Source: Argentina anserina (taxonomy: Eukaryota; Streptophyta; Magnoliopsida; Rosales; Rosaceae). From it: DNA of 64,000 nt. The notes beneath the pieces are model-generated. The model was given only the letters and a program-made list of their open reading frames with translations. It was not told the origin of the DNA and did not search any database. A program made the translations under genes and the position numbers. Below are positions 12,362-25,598 of this stretch, in pieces. The stretch's first letter is position 1. Every line of letters starts with the position of its first letter. The stretch lies in contig NC_065877.1 of the NCBI RefSeq assembly GCF_933775445.1, positions 33,232,001-33,296,000 on the forward strand, in the 5' to 3' direction.

Positions 12362-13573
12362 TTAGATAGAGGATGAATTTAGATTTCTGGTAGACCCCTT
12401 CTGCTCCTCTTGAAGCATGTAATCCTTTTTCATTTGCTCCAAGACATCATCATTAGTGCTGCAATAATCAAAACACTCATCATTATACACATATCCATAA
12501 TCACAAAGAAAATCAAGTATTCCAAGGAATCATGTCAAGATCTAATTTTATGTGACCCTGAATTAGAGAATTATATATTTCTGACTATTGGCTTCCCTTC
12601 AGACCATCGGTTTCTCTCACTCAAAAGACTATAAAAAGGTGATGAAGCAGTGGTAACAACACCATGTCCGTATGCCTACCAGCACCATCAGTCCCTAAGC
12701 ATGAACTATGGAAGAAGTTGCCGCGGGATTACATATTGAACTTTCCAGCGAGCCATTCTCACTAGCAAATTCAATAAAAAGACAGATAGTATCTCATCTG
12801 TTTTGTCATTAACCCATTATGTATCTTTCTCTCTGGCGTCAATTCAACCCCATAAACAAAAAATTTGAAGTCTGGATTGCCTTTGTTGAGCCCTTTGCTT
12901 CTGATGACTCAAACACTTACACAAGATCCTCTCAGGGGAAAAAAAAACCCAAATAACCATTACCGAGAGTCCAAAACTAACGAAAAAAAAACTCGAAAAC
13001 GCCATACATAGTTATAGAAGATACTGAAAAATGCCACCATATCTCGAAAACTCATGCAACAAATCATGTACTAATAATAAACCAAGGAGTACTATCCAAC
13101 CCTAAAAAGCACTCTAAAGATGAAACCCAACTCCTTTCTTGATTGACCACAAAACTACTAGCATAATACTAAAGTAGATAATGCACCAATGAACTTGGGT
13201 ACTATCTCAATACCACTAAAACTTAATCTGATCGACAAAAAAAAAACATTAAAAAGAGGAAACTGGGGGTTTACTATTGGTGAAGACAATTGTTCAATTC
13301 CTTGGCTTCTTGTCGGCACTGCCAAACAACGGAGATGGTTCTGCCGGTAGAGCACTCTGCATATTTGGCCGCGTAATCCTTACACTCCTTCATCGCCTTC
13401 TGCTTCATTTTGCTCCTCAGCGCTGCCACGTGAACATCATCAACAACACTTTTTCGTCGGCAAATGAAACAAAACTAGTTGCGTATAGTTTGATCGAGGA
13501 GGTTTGGAATATACGTACCTTCTTCTACCTTCTTCTTCACGTGATTCTCACGTGCTTCCTGTATGTACCCCAT
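12362..13573 (-). CDS. CMC1: COX assembly mitochondrial protein, CMC1-type twin CX9C protein
   Basis: Three exons on the minus strand: 13573-13519, 13422-13275 and 12458-12362 (55+148+97 nt, 99 residues). Exon 1 gives MGYIQEARENHVKKKVEE. Exon 2 carries the two diagnostic CX9C pairs, Cys32-Cys42 and Cys54-Cys64. Exon 3 starts inside a Tyr codon and reads TNDDVLEQMKKDYMLQ. Twin CX9C proteins of this family sit in the mitochondrial intermembrane space, are oxidised by the Mia40 relay and assist copper delivery and assembly of cytochrome c oxidase. The exon 2 donor is CAATA|GTAAAC, so an in-frame TAG straddles the splice site; without exon 3 the ORF would seem to end at residue 67. Intron 2 is long (816 bp) for such a small gene. 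The model is frame-consistent at every junction. Confidence 0.88.
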
Positions 13574-14069
13574 TGGAGGATCTCTGTGGCGACACTCTGG
13601 TTTGCTGAAAGAGAAGGAAAGGAAAAACCTATGTTGCTAAAGGCTGAGCAGAGAGGACTGACTACTGCGCGAGGCGAGAGATTGAGGGTAAAGGTTTGGG
13701 CTTTATTTGGGCTTATGCCACATCCGTAATGGGCTCTTACTGTAGTCTCTTTTCATATCAGTGCTAATTTCAATACATTTCATGGAGTCTGACATGCTAA
13801 ATTACCTTGTTGTAAACTTGTAATAATGAGGGTTCTAAACAATCTACACTATAGTGTATGGATTTAGTCGTTCTACAGAAATTCGAGTGTAAGTAGGAAA
13901 TCTAATCCCAAATACCAATTCTTCCAGGAATGTTTTTCCTTTTCTTATAGAAATTAGGATTCTTCTCCGTTTGTGACCAGGAATCAACCGTATGATTGGG
14001 TTCCTAACTTCCTACTACATTATATAAAATAATCTCTCATACTTCACATAATTTCTTTGTAATATAAAC
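13574..14069. other. Spacer between CMC1 and the SF3B2 copy
   Basis: Contains the divergent upstream regions of both. A TATATAAAATAA word at 14021-14032 lies about 40 bp before the ATG of the SF3B2-like copy and could act as its TATA box. Confidence 0.4.
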
Positions 14070-14804
14070 ATGACGACTACAGAGACACCCTGGCAGCATC
14101 CAACTAGTGCCTTTATGAACTATAATGATCCTCAACAGGTTGGTGAGATAGTTGGAATTGAATATGTTCCAGAGCAATTACCCAAATTTAACGATTGCAC
14201 GTATGCAGGTTTCAAACAAATTTTTGGAAAGTTCGCATTCAAGGTCCAGGCATCTGTTGAAGAGGAAAAGGAAGATGATGTCCATCATCCTCAAGATGAC
14301 TCAAATTCAGAAGATGACTATCAAAACCAAGATAAGGGCATTACAAATAAGAAGAAATGGCGAGTGAAGATGAGCGTTGCTGAACTGAAACAGATTTGTT
14401 CAAGGCCTGATGATGTTGAGGTGTGGGACACAACTGCAGCTGATCTTGAGTTGCTGGTGTTTACGAAATCATACCGGAACATAGTACCGGTGCCAAGATA
14501 TGGTTTTCTGAAATCCTCCGCCGTGGCTCATCAAAATGCAGAGATATGGTCATCCACCATCATATCCACATCTGAAAATCCCCAGGCTGAATGCTCCTAT
14601 CCCCGACGGAGCTAGCTTTGGTTACCATCCCGGTGGCTGGGGAAAGCCTCATGTTAATGAATATGGCCAACCTTGGTATGGTAACGTTTTCAGTGTTGAT
14701 CAACCTTATCATGAGGAAGAGCAGGTTGAAAAAGATGAAGCATTGGGGTGAGTTAGAGGAAGAAGAAGTGGAGGAGGAGGAGGAGCAACAGCATGATCAG
14801 GAAG

Positions 14805-14918
14805 TGAAGAAAAATGAACAAGAAGAACACGGAGGTTTTGAGATTTTCTCTTGAATTCTTAATAACATAAATGGTGAGAATATACAAGTATTTAGGCAGA
14901 GAAAAATAAATTTGCTTT

Positions 14919-14966
<48 letters not shown>

Positions 14967-15272
14967 GTATACAGATATACAAGAACACTTATGCAACAAA
15001 TATGTTGGAGGGAGGCAACACACGTGCAACTGTGGAGCAGAAAGATCGACAAAAAGACGACAGCTCAAGTATATCACCTCACAGCTCAGCTTTCCATTTG
15101 CAGACAAACCACCGAAAGGGAAAGTAGATGCTCACAGCTCACCGAATGTTAAAACATGATTACATATTGATGCTCACAGCTCACAAAAAACAACTCACCG
15201 AATATTGAAACATGATTACATATTGATGCTCACAGCTTATCAAAAGGGGAAACATGATTACATATTTCAACA
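14805..15272 (-). repeat. 3' LTR of the Copia element (468 bp)
   Basis: Longer than its partner because of a (TA)n run at about 14921-14961 and an extra ~55-bp tandem duplication near 15150-15240 (repeat of gattacatattgatgctcac). Confidence 0.92.
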
Positions 15273-15279
15273 ACTTCCC

Positions 15280-18200
15280 TCAAGCTGGATCCATGAGATT
15301 GATGGAGCCAAGTTTGGATGGAAGAAACAAAAAATGATAAGAGGACAATGACTTGGTGAAGATATCAGCAAGTTGATCATGACTTTGAATGTACCTTGTT
15401 TCAATAACTTTAGTTTGAACTTGAGTACGCACATAGTGTCAATCAACTTCAATGTGTTTTGTCCTTTCATGAAACACATGAATTGATGTTATGTGCATAG
15501 CAGCTTGATTGTCATAGTAGATTATCATAGGCTGATCGGAGGTAAAACTAAGATCATGAAGAAGGCCTTTGATCCATACCAACTCACATGAGACTAAAGT
15601 CATGGCTTTATACTCAGTCTCAGCACTTGAACGAACTACAACAGTTTATTTCTTGATTTTCCAATAAACCATGTTTCCGCCAACAAACACACAATAACTT
15701 ATAGTACTTTTTCTATCAAGAATATTTCCAGCCCAGTCTGCATCAACGTAACCAACTACACATGTATTTCCATGTTTTTGAAAAAAAATGCCTCTACCAA
15801 TAGATCTTTTCATATATCTCAGAATACGCTTTATTGTGTTTAAATGAGCAACAATAGGAGCATGCATGAATTGACTGACAATGCTAACACTATAAGAAAT
15901 ATCAGGTCTAGTAATAGTGAGATAGATTAATTTTCCCACTAACCTTTGATAATAACTGATATCATCAAGAACAGTACTAGCATCATCATCAAGTTTGAAC
16001 TTTCTTGAAATAGGAGAATTTGCTGGCTTGCAATCCAACATCTCACCATCCTTCAACAAGTCAACAATATACTTTCTCTAGTTTAAGAAAAGAATTTTCT
16101 CAGAATAGGCCATTTCTATACCTAAGAAATATTCCAGCCTCCCTAGATCCTTGATTGCAAACTTCTTATGCAAAACACACTTCAAAGCAGTAATTTCATC
16201 CGAGCAATCACCAGTGATGATTAAATCATCAACATAGACAAGAACCACTAGTCTCCAAGACTTGCCATTTCTCACAAATAATGAAGAGTCTGCATTGCTA
16301 CTATGAAATCCAGTGGTGTGAAATCTAGTGGCTTCTAATACTGAGTTGAGTTTGGCATACCAAGCCGTAGGAAGATTGTTTTAAGCCATACATTGATTTT
16401 TTTAGCTTGCAGACCAAATCAGAGTTATTAGCTTGTGCATGACCAGGAGGCAGGCGCATATATACTTCTTCTTCCAAATCACCTTGTAAAAAAACATTTT
16501 GTACATACATCTGATGAAGTTGCCATGAATTATTCATTGCAATTGACAGTAACACTCTTACGGTGTTCGTTTTGTCTACAGGAGCAAAAATCTCTTTGTA
16601 GTCAACGCCATAGGTCTGAGTGAATCCTCGAGCAACAAGTCGAGCTTTCTTCCTCTCTATTCTCCCATCAGAGTGAAACTTAGTTTTGAAAATCCACCTG
16701 CATCCCACAACCTTTTTTCCTTGAGGAAGGTTGACAATTTCACAGGTATGATTATCATGCAGAGCTTGCAGTTCATCTGTCATAGCATCTTGCCAATATT
16801 TATGCTTACTTGCTTCTTCATAGTTATGAGCCTATGAGGATCATCAATATAATCAAGGCAACTGAAGAAAGAAATATGAGAGGGTGAAAACCTTTTGTGA
16901 GTGAAAGAGTTGTCAATGGAGTGCTTGGACGACATCATCACATAGTCTTTGAATTTTGCAGGCTTATTCCTAGCCCGACTAGGATTTCTTCTAAGAACAA
17001 CTGGATGATTCTCATCATGATCAACTCCATCATTGTTCACCTCAGGTTCATCTGCAACATTTTAAGGATCAACATTACTAAATTCACCAGATTGTTAACA
17101 ACATAATTATGATTAGATTGAGACTGAGCTATATTTATCACATCTGCAACACTATCATCATTGACATTCTCATTTGCCAAGAATTTTAGAAGGGGATTTA
17201 AATCACCATAAATTACTCCCTCACTCTCACACAAAATTTTACTTGTATAGAAGGGAGTGGATTCTTCAAACTTCACATCCCTTGACACAATAACCTTCCT
17301 TGTAGCTAGATTGAAGCATATGTAACCTTTCTGAGTAGCAGAATAACCTAAGAACACATATTTGGCAACTCTTGGATCAAGTTTGTCTATGTGAATAGCT
17401 TGAATGTGAACAAAACATACACATCCAAATGTTCTCAAATGAGAAATGTCAATCTTCCTTCCCTTCAGCTTCTCCAAAGGTGATTTGAACTCTATAACTC
17501 GACTAGGTAGTCTGTTGATCAAATAGGTAGCAGTAAGAACTGCTTGTGACCAAAATTCTTTTGGAATATTCATCTGAAACATAATAGCTCTAGTTTTCTC
17601 AAAAATATCACAATTTTTGCTTTCAGCTACTCCATTTTGTTGATGAGTACCAACACAGCTAGGTGATGCATAATGCCTTGAGAACTTAAGAACTGTTTCA
17701 TTTTGTTGGACATATATTCACTTCCATTATCTGACCTCAAAGTGACAATTTTACTAGAATACTGATTGGAAACAATACTGTGAAAGTCTTTGAATATTTC
17801 AAACAATTCACTCTTGCGTTTCAAAACATAAATCCATGTTATCCTTTTAAATCATCAACGAAAGTTACAAAGTATTTGAAACCATCAAAAGATTTCACAA
17901 TAGGTCCCCAAATATTTGAGTGAATGATTTCAAATTGATAACTGGCCCTAGAGATAGATAAATGGAATAGAAGTCTAGTAAACTTAGAGAAATGACAAAC
18001 ATCATAAGACACTGTGTCATTGTTACAAACTCAGGGAAACAAGATAGACAAAATCTTCTTATAAGGATGAGCCAGTCTTATATGCCATAAATGCAGGTCT
18101 TGTGTTGATTTTGGACTGGTGTGAAAAGCCTTTGAAGTAGTGGATTCTACTGAAAGATAATAGAGTCCATTTCTTAAAAATCCCTCACCAATCATTTTCT

Positions 18201-19638
18201 TGGTGGCTATGTCCTGAAAGAACATATTCTCATGTGTGAATATAACAAAACATTTTAGCAAGGTGGTGATTTGACCAACTTAGAGTAATTTGAAAGGAAA
18301 AGAAGAAACATATAATGCATCAGCATCATAAAATAAAATTTTAAATTTCCCTTTCCCACATACAATAACATCTTTTCCATTAGCTACATAAACACTTGCA
18401 TATCATTTTTCAAAATTAGTAAGGTTAAGAACATGATTAGTCATGTGATTTGTGGCTCTTGAATCAATTATCCAACAATCTTGCGTGCTAGAAATGTCTA
18501 AAGTTGTAGAAAAGGCATTAAGGATACCTGGAACATCTGTAGCCTTAACATGATCAGACTCAGCTAAAAAAGTTGAAAACTTTCCCAACATGGCAGTTTG
18601 ATTGTTGGCTGAAGAAGAGATGCCTCCTTCATTCAACTGTTTATGTTGCAGGAAGGAAGCAAACTCATTGATGAGAATTTCATGATTTGCAGTGAAATCA
18701 GGAAGCATCACAGGTGAAGGAGAAGAAGAAGAGGTTGCATTAGATACATTAGCCTTGTAATTGTTGTTGAAGTGACCCTTATTCTTCTTTTCTCTTTCCT
18801 TCTTAAATTTGACCTTGAGTTCAGGATGGAGAATCCAACAGGTGCCAACATTATGAGTGGTAGAATCACAATGATCACATAACTTCCCTTTAGCACCTTT
18901 GGTCACAACAGGTACGAAAGAGGCCTTGTATGCTCTAGCTTCAGAGATATTGTTCTTGACTTCAGCATTCATGACTTTTCTTCTTTTTTCCTCACGTCCA
19001 ATAGTTGCACACACACTTATAAAAGAGGGTAGATATGCATTCATCAAAATAATGCTCATCATGTCCTCATACTTAGGACTTAAGCTAGCAAGAAGATGAA
19101 AAATCTTATCTTCCTCAGCGTGCTTCCTCAAGGTTACAGCATCAGTGGTGTGCGGCCTGTAGAGGTTCAGTTCATTCCACATATTGGTCAGAATACCAAG
19201 ATGCTTAATGAATGAGTTTCCCTCTTGTAGAACTTCTGAAATCTCCTTCTTCAGCTGAAAGATCCTTGCATCATTGTTTTGATTTCCATACATCTCCTTC
19301 AAGCTTTTCCACATGTCAAAAGTAGATTTAGAGTAGCTATAGATCTCTCCAAGCTCAAGAACCATCGAGTTGACAAGCCAAGATATAACTTGGTGATCTC
19401 TGCACAACCACGCATCATATCCCTCATACAATGGCCCAGGCACAGGAATAGTACCATTGATGTAACCAAGACGAGATTTTCCACCGAGAGCGAGTACCAC
19501 AGCTCGTGCCCATGGAAGATAATTGAACTCATTGAGTTGCTTTGAGGTTAATCGTTGGTTGATATTACAGTCAACATCAGAAGGTAAGGCATCAGAAATG
19601 GAAGATTCATTCCTAGATGTATTATCAGATTCAACCAT
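15280..19638 (-). pseudogene. Copia gag-pol polyprotein remnant
   Basis: The first ORF (19638-18403, 411 residues) holds the UBN2-type gag domain, a CX2CX4HX4C zinc knuckle (CDHC...H...C) and the start of protease with DSRATNHM where an active enzyme has DSGA or DTGA. It ends at a TGA after NFEK. Then come, in broken frames, a GAG-pre-integrase block (LWHIRLAHP, about 18060), integrase (LRSDNGSEYM about 17740; FLGYS about 17350), reverse transcriptase (GCRWIFKTK about 16690; LVYVDDLIITGD about 16230) and RNase H (YVDADWAG about 15745), finishing at the TGA at 15280-15282. Several frame breaks and stops mean the element cannot move by itself. Described only as a decayed copy. Confidence 0.92.
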
Positions 19639-19711
19639 TGAAACACTAAATCAAATATTACAAATTGAATGACAACAAAGCAGGAATAAGAGACATGAGA
19701 CTAATCTACCT

Positions 19712-19723
19712 GCTATGATACCA
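19712..19723 (-). other. Primer-binding site of the Copia element
   Basis: On the minus strand, directly after the 5' LTR, reads TGGTATCATAGC. This is complementary to the 3' end of initiator methionine tRNA with one mismatch (TGGTATCAGAGC expected). Confidence 0.88.
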
Positions 19724-20105
19724 TGAAGAAATAATGAACAAGAAGAACATGGAGGTTTTGAGATTTTCTCTTGATTTCTTGATAACAAAAATGGTGAGAA
19801 GATACAAATATTTATGCAGAGAAAAAGAAATTTGCTTTTGATATACATATTGGAGTATACATATATACAACAACACATATGCATCAGATATGATGGAGGG
19901 AGGCAACACACGCGCAGCTGTGGAGCAGAAAGATCGACAAAGAGACGACAACTCAAGTATACCACCTCACAACTCAGCTTTCCATTTGCAGACAAACCAC
20001 CAAAAGGGAAAGTAAGATGCTCACAGCTCACCGAATGTTGAAACATGATTACATATTGATGCTCACAACTCACCAAAAGGGGAAACATGATTACATATTT
20101 CAACA
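19724..20105 (-). repeat. 5' LTR of the Copia element (382 bp)
   Basis: Aligns along its whole length with 14805-15272, with scattered substitutions and without the TA run and the extra ~55-bp duplication. Confidence 0.92.
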
Positions 20106-21180
20106 GGAAGAAGAAGAAGTGGAGGAGGAGGAACATGATCAGGAAGAAGAAAAAGAAGAAGAAGAGAGATTTTAATGTGGAATCTGAAGATAACTTTCCA
20201 TTTGGTGGAGGTGATCAGACAGTACATGATGAGATTGAGCTTCGAAAGCAGCCAAAGAAAGAAACAGGTGAAAAGCCTTTGTACCAAGTACTTGAAGAGA
20301 AAGAAGAAAGAATTCTTGCAGCGACATTGCTCGGAACAACTCACACGTACATTGTTAGCGGCAGCAGCAGCCGAGACGATAAAGCTGCATAAGTGAAACA
20401 GGTGGATCTGCTCAGAGGTCATAAGGCAAAAAATAAGGTGGATGTGACTCTGCAACCTGAAGAGTTGGAAGCGATGGAGAATGTGTTACACGAAATATAT
20501 CAACGAGACAGGTAGGGGGAGGAGGAGAACTTGTGTCGTTGATGCGATCTTTTGGGCACATGACATATAAGACTTCCCAATTTAAAACCCTATCAATTGT
20601 AGTAAGAATAAATATGAATCGTTATATCCGGGGATTGAGGACAAATTCAATAGTAGCTAAGCATAAAGAATATATATGTATAAGCAATTACAATTTACAA
20701 GATATAAGGGGATTTAGAGATTGTGAACTAACAAACTACTCCTAAACTAACATATATACAAGCGATCAATCAAACCAAAACCAAATAGATAATAAGATGA
20801 ACTACTACTAACATGTCGAATCCTAGCTATTCTAATTAGATAACATGTTTGAGATACATATGTATGACATCATATTCAATCAAGAAGAAGGTGCACGCCC
20901 AATTAAGGGACACTCAACTCTTTTAAGTCACTTTCATATATAAAAAATCTTATCTCATATGACCAGAATCTCCTATCAATCATGCATAGATTAGATGAAT
21001 CACGACTTCACTAACCTACACATAATAACACATGAAGTACTCTAAAGTTGGACCAAATAACAGATAACTCAATCTCTAACTTATGAACCAATGCCTAATA
21101 TTGAGACTCACTCTCGTGTTATTCCAATACTAGCTACAATACGCATCAAGTAACCCTAGTATCGACCCTACAATCAATCA

Positions 21181-24100
21181 TAGGGGTGGGCTCGGTTCGG
21201 GCCGGGTTAAAAATTTGGTGAAACCGACCCAAAGCCCGAAATTTTCGGTTCGGGCCGGTTCGGGTTTTTCGACAGGCAAAACCGGTCTAAACCCGACTAA
21301 ATCGGTTCGGGTCGGTTTTCGGGTTTTTTCGGGCCCAAAATGTTACATGATGTTGGCCTGCTGGGTGCTACACAAAATTACAAACACTTGTGTTTTTCAT
21401 AAAGATATTACACATTCAACAATTACAAATAACATTTGCATATCACTTTGATCCGAGATAGGTAAAGTAGAGTGTACTTGAAGATGTAAACATCATAGCA
21501 AACTAGCTATGGCACCTTTCTTATGATCAGGGCATTTTCTGTTATCTCTTGGCATGGTTTGCTGCTTGGAGCAAAGTCCTGCAATGTCTGGTGGTAATAT
21601 ACTAACATTGTGCCATACTGCCATAGCTAGTTACACATAAAGATATTACACATTCAACAATTACAAAGAGTTCAACTGATTCAACACATTCAACAATTCA
21701 ACAGTTCAACTAATTCAAATGATACAAATTAAAAGAGTTCAACTGATTTAACATTTAGAATAAAGATAAGTTCATGAAAACCTGAAAATAATGAAAATTG
21801 ACAAGATAAGATCCATTGCGGCACTGCTGGTCTCAGTGATCAATACTTGCAGAATTCCAGCCTTGCAGGTTGCAAACTTGCAGTTCATTTCCAAACTTCT
21901 AATTTCCAAAATGAACCAACAACAATCGTACCAAAGTACCAATTAGCATACAATAGTCAGCAATTTAGCATACAGTAGGTCAGTAGCAATTTAGCATTAC
22001 AAACAAGCAACAATCATACAATTTATACCTTATTTCGCTTTCTTGCTTCTTTCCCCTCCCTTCTTTGAACCCTTTTTTTCTTCCTTAGAACTAATGTCAC
22101 GATTAGGTGCTTTTGATGTCGAGACTTTAGATGATTTGGAGGTAGAAGGGGCATCCAACTGAATGAGCTGATCCACAGGCTTTTTAGCTTCTTCCTTAGC
22201 TTGTTCTACAAATTGTGAAAAGAAGAACCAAAATTAAACTTAAAAAGTATATATAGTGAAGATGAAACTGAATTGAAGTAGCTAAACATTACCTTCCTCA
22301 ATATCTTCATAAAATTCCATATCCTCAACTGTTGGAACATATTGAATGTTGTGAATACTCTCAGACATAATCCAATTTTGATAGCAAATTAATGCCTCCA
22401 CTGTTTTGGGAGTTAATGAACTCCGAAATGGATCAATGACCCTTCTTCCTGTGCTAAAAGAAGACTCGCTTGCTACTGTGCTCACTTGTATTGCTAAGAC
22501 ATCCTTGGCAAGTGAAGCAAGGTTTGGATACTTGTCACCATTCACCTTCCACCATTCTAAAATGTCAAACTTTTCAGGGTTTAGAGGCTTCTCAATCGGA
22601 TCCAATAGATATCTATCCACTTCATGGCCTACAGTGGCATCTTCCGAGTCTTCCAACTCTCTCTCCCAATCCTCTTCCATGTCTTTTATGATTCCAGTAG
22701 GCTCTACAGTCCTCTGATTTGTTTTGGACTTGTAATATTGGTTGCTAAGAGTGTTGTCCCCGCTTCGAGTTGTTGATGCCTTAGATTTGGAAGATGCTGC
22801 AGCGTTCATTGAGCTATATATGTCACAAAGCTGATGTTGAAGCTCCTTCTGCTCAGTAGATTTGGATTTAATAACCCCATAGTTCATCTTCAACCATTTA
22901 CTGCATATAGACTCAAAGTTTCGCAGCTTGTACCTAGGGTTGAGCACTAAGGCAACTAACAGAAGCTGATTGCAATCTTCCAAGGTAGAAAAGTACTTCT
23001 CATACTTCTTTTTCATATTTTTAGCCATCTCAGTTAAAATATTTGCAGTCTCCGAACCAGTGTCCATATCCATTCCTTCTTCAGGGAACAATCCATCAAT
23101 CTCAGCCTTAATTGCAACAATGTCATGAAAAGCTTTCCAAGAGGTAGGTTTAGTTGAGGCACTGATTCTCATTGTCACATCATAGAAGATCTTCAAAAAC
23201 TTCACAAATGTTGCAGCTTTCTCCCAATCATGTTTTACTGGTGGTCCTGCCCTTTTCTTCCTCTCAATCCTCTGTTTCTTCTTTGGGTTACTTGCCTCAT
23301 CAATCAAACACACTTCTTGCAATCCAAGCAGTACCTCTTCATCCATATCAAGGTCTTCATCCTCCTCAAAGTATCCCTTATACTTGAGTCCTTCTTCTCT
23401 TGCCAACCTATCAAATGCCTTTTGCAGTTCTAATCCAGAAGCTAACATTAGATAGGTGGAATTCCACCTTGTAGACACATCGAGGATTGCAACCTTCTTA
23501 CTTTCAACATTTTCCTTCTTCATACACATCTTGAATTGATCAAGCCTTTGGCTACTGCTCCGAATATATCTTATTGCATTTCTAATCGAAGCAACCGAAT
23601 CCCCCATCATTTGAAGCCCTGATTTAACAATGAGATTCAAAATATGTGCAAGACAACGAATATGTAGAAAACGGCCACCTAGAATAGGTTCCTTCTCCCA
23701 CCCTAACATTCTGTCCCTAATGTAGTCAATTGCAACCCTGTTGGCACTAGCATTGTCAACTGATATTGTCAAGACTCTCTCCACTCCCCATTCAAGCAAA
23801 TAGTCCTCCAACAACACCCTATGCTACTGCCATGGTGGTTTGGAATCACCTTGAAGCTGAGAATTCTCTTCTGCATATTCCAATTCAAATCAACAAAGTG
23901 ATCAGTCACAACCATGTAGTTGATATTCTGAACCGATGTCCACGTATCAGTTGTTAAACACAAGCAATGACCTTTCATCTCTCTCTTCAGCTTCTTCTTT
24001 TCAGCTTCATACATCTTTAAAAATTACTTCACAATCACCCTCCTAGAAGGAACATCCCAATCAGGCACAGCGTACCTGCAAAATTATTCAAAAGCACAAT

Positions 24101-25598
24101 GATTCAAAACAGAAAACATGTAAACAACAACCTATAAATTAAAACATTCAACTGAAGCCATAATTGAAATGTAACAAATGTACCTGCAAAAGTATCTAAA
24201 GCCATCCTTCTCAATGAAGTTGAAAGGCAATTCATCCATGACAATCATCTTCACAGCTGCCTCCCTACATCCTTGGTCACTCCACTTAACCATTGTCAAC
24301 TCTTTAGTGCCACTACACCCCGTAGATGTAAGTTTTTGTTGCCCATCTTTCAACTTAATCCTCCCTGGATATTTCTTGCACACATCCTTAATATGCCTAC
24401 CCATACTGCTGGTTCCATTCCCATAAGAATCACAAGCAAACTCAGTGCCACACCAATTGCACTTAGCCTTCTCAATTTCATCAATTTTAACCCTTTTACC
24501 ATCTTTCATCCCATACACAGGCTTCTGAATTTTTTCAAAGTGTCCCCACACCCATGATCTCCCAGCTGGTTGTTTGACTTCAATGACTTGTGCTTCTGCT
24601 TCACCAAGTTCAGCACCTTCACCAACTGCATCAGCTTTTTTCTTCCTGCTATGCTTTCTTGTTTTAGGTTGAGCAATAGAACCATCAATGGCCTTCAAGT
24701 TTGAATCTGCAGAATCAGAGTGATTGGAGTTGTCGGATCGGTTAGAGTTACTTGACAATGAAATCTCAGCCTCTAGTGATGCCCTGAAGCTCGACAGGTC
24801 TGCAAATTGCAACATTGAATCAAATAAGATATATATTACAGAAATTATCAATCACAATCACTGATCAAACAACTTATTCAAATAAGATATATACTGCAAC
24901 AACATTGAAATGATTGAATCATCAATCATTGATCAAACAACTTACTCAATTACAAAAATAAATAGGAACAAAATATGAACAGAAATACTCAATCCAATAT
25001 GAACAAATATACTCATCACTTTGAATCGAAATACTCAACCCAATATGAAGTTATGAACATATATACCCAATATGAACAACTTATTCAATTACAGAACCCG
25101 CATACGAATGAGCAATAAGAATGAGCAATAAGAGTTCCGAACATATTTAGAGCCTTCAAAATTAAGAATTCCGAACATGAACTCAACTCTAAACAAATCG
25201 AAATTGGAAGAGGGAAAGAAGAACTAAAGATAAGATCGCACTTACCCAGTTACCCAATGAGTCTTGAGTTTTGTGATTGAAACTTTGAAAGAGATTGAAA
25301 GAGGGACTGAGAGGCGGAGAGGGACTGAGAGTCAGAGAGTTTGAGAGAGGCCGAGAGTTTGAGAGAGGCTGAGACTCTGAGAGTTTGGTCTTTAGGATTT
25401 TAGGTATTTTTTAAAATTTCCGATCGGTTCGGGCTTTCGGGCCGTAGAAAAACAAGAACCGAGACCGACCCGTTATTTGGAAATCGGTTCGGTCTCTGTT
25501 CGGTTCGGGTTTTGTCATCTCTGAGACCGGCCCGTTCGGTCTTTTTCGGTCCGATCGGTTCGGGCTTTCGGGTTTTTGGGCCGAAACGCCCACCCCTA
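21181..25598 (-). mobile_element. hAT DNA transposon (4.4 kb)
   Basis: Terminal inverted repeats TAGGGGTGGGC (left) and GCCCACCCCTA (right) are flanked by perfect 8-bp duplications ATCAATCA (21173-21180 and 25599-25606), the hAT hallmark. Both ends carry clusters of subterminal GGTTCGGG/TTCGGGCC words in about 150-200 bp, probably transposase-binding sites. The transposase is read from the minus strand. Confidence 0.95.
22030..24851 (-). pseudogene. hAT transposase (BED zinc finger, RICESLEEPER-like), broken
   Basis: Exon-like blocks: N-terminal block ending at 24184 (upstream start uncertain, ORF to 24851), 24075-22293 and 22205-22030, joined by GT-AG introns. The first block has a BED zinc finger (CNWCGTEFACDS...GRHIKDVC). 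The middle block has the RNase-H-like core (LTTDTWTS, VDNASANR) and the C-terminal hATC dimerisation region (EWWKVNGDKYPNLASLAKDV, ASESSFSTGRRV). The last exon adds a Lys/Ser-rich, NLS-like tail. An in-frame TAA at 24024-24026 and a one-base frame slip at about 23818 disable it. Confidence 0.9.

Larger units (their letters stand above)
14805..20105 (-). mobile_element. Ty1/Copia LTR retrotransposon (5.3 kb), coding strand minus, decayed
   Basis: Two related LTRs (14805-15272 and 19724-20105) flank a gag-pol remnant. The whole is bounded by perfect 5-bp duplications GGAAG (14800-14804 and 20106-20110). On the minus strand each LTR starts TGTTGAAATATG and ends in TTCA. A primer-binding site matches initiator Met-tRNA, and a short purine tract (GAGGGAAGT) adjoins the 3' LTR. 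The domain order protease-integrase-RT-RNase H defines Copia. It sits in a GAA-rich stretch coding for poly-Glu in the SF3B2 copy. Confidence 0.95.

Noticed and set aside
13277..13729. 150-codon plus-strand ORF
   Set aside because: Antisense shadow of CMC1 exons 1 and 2, whose splice sites and CX9C motifs are convincing on the minus strand.
24132..24851. Domesticated hAT gene (BED zinc finger protein with a host role)
   Set aside because: Inverted ends and target duplication are intact and the ORF has a stop and a frame slip, so it is an ordinary decayed transposon.
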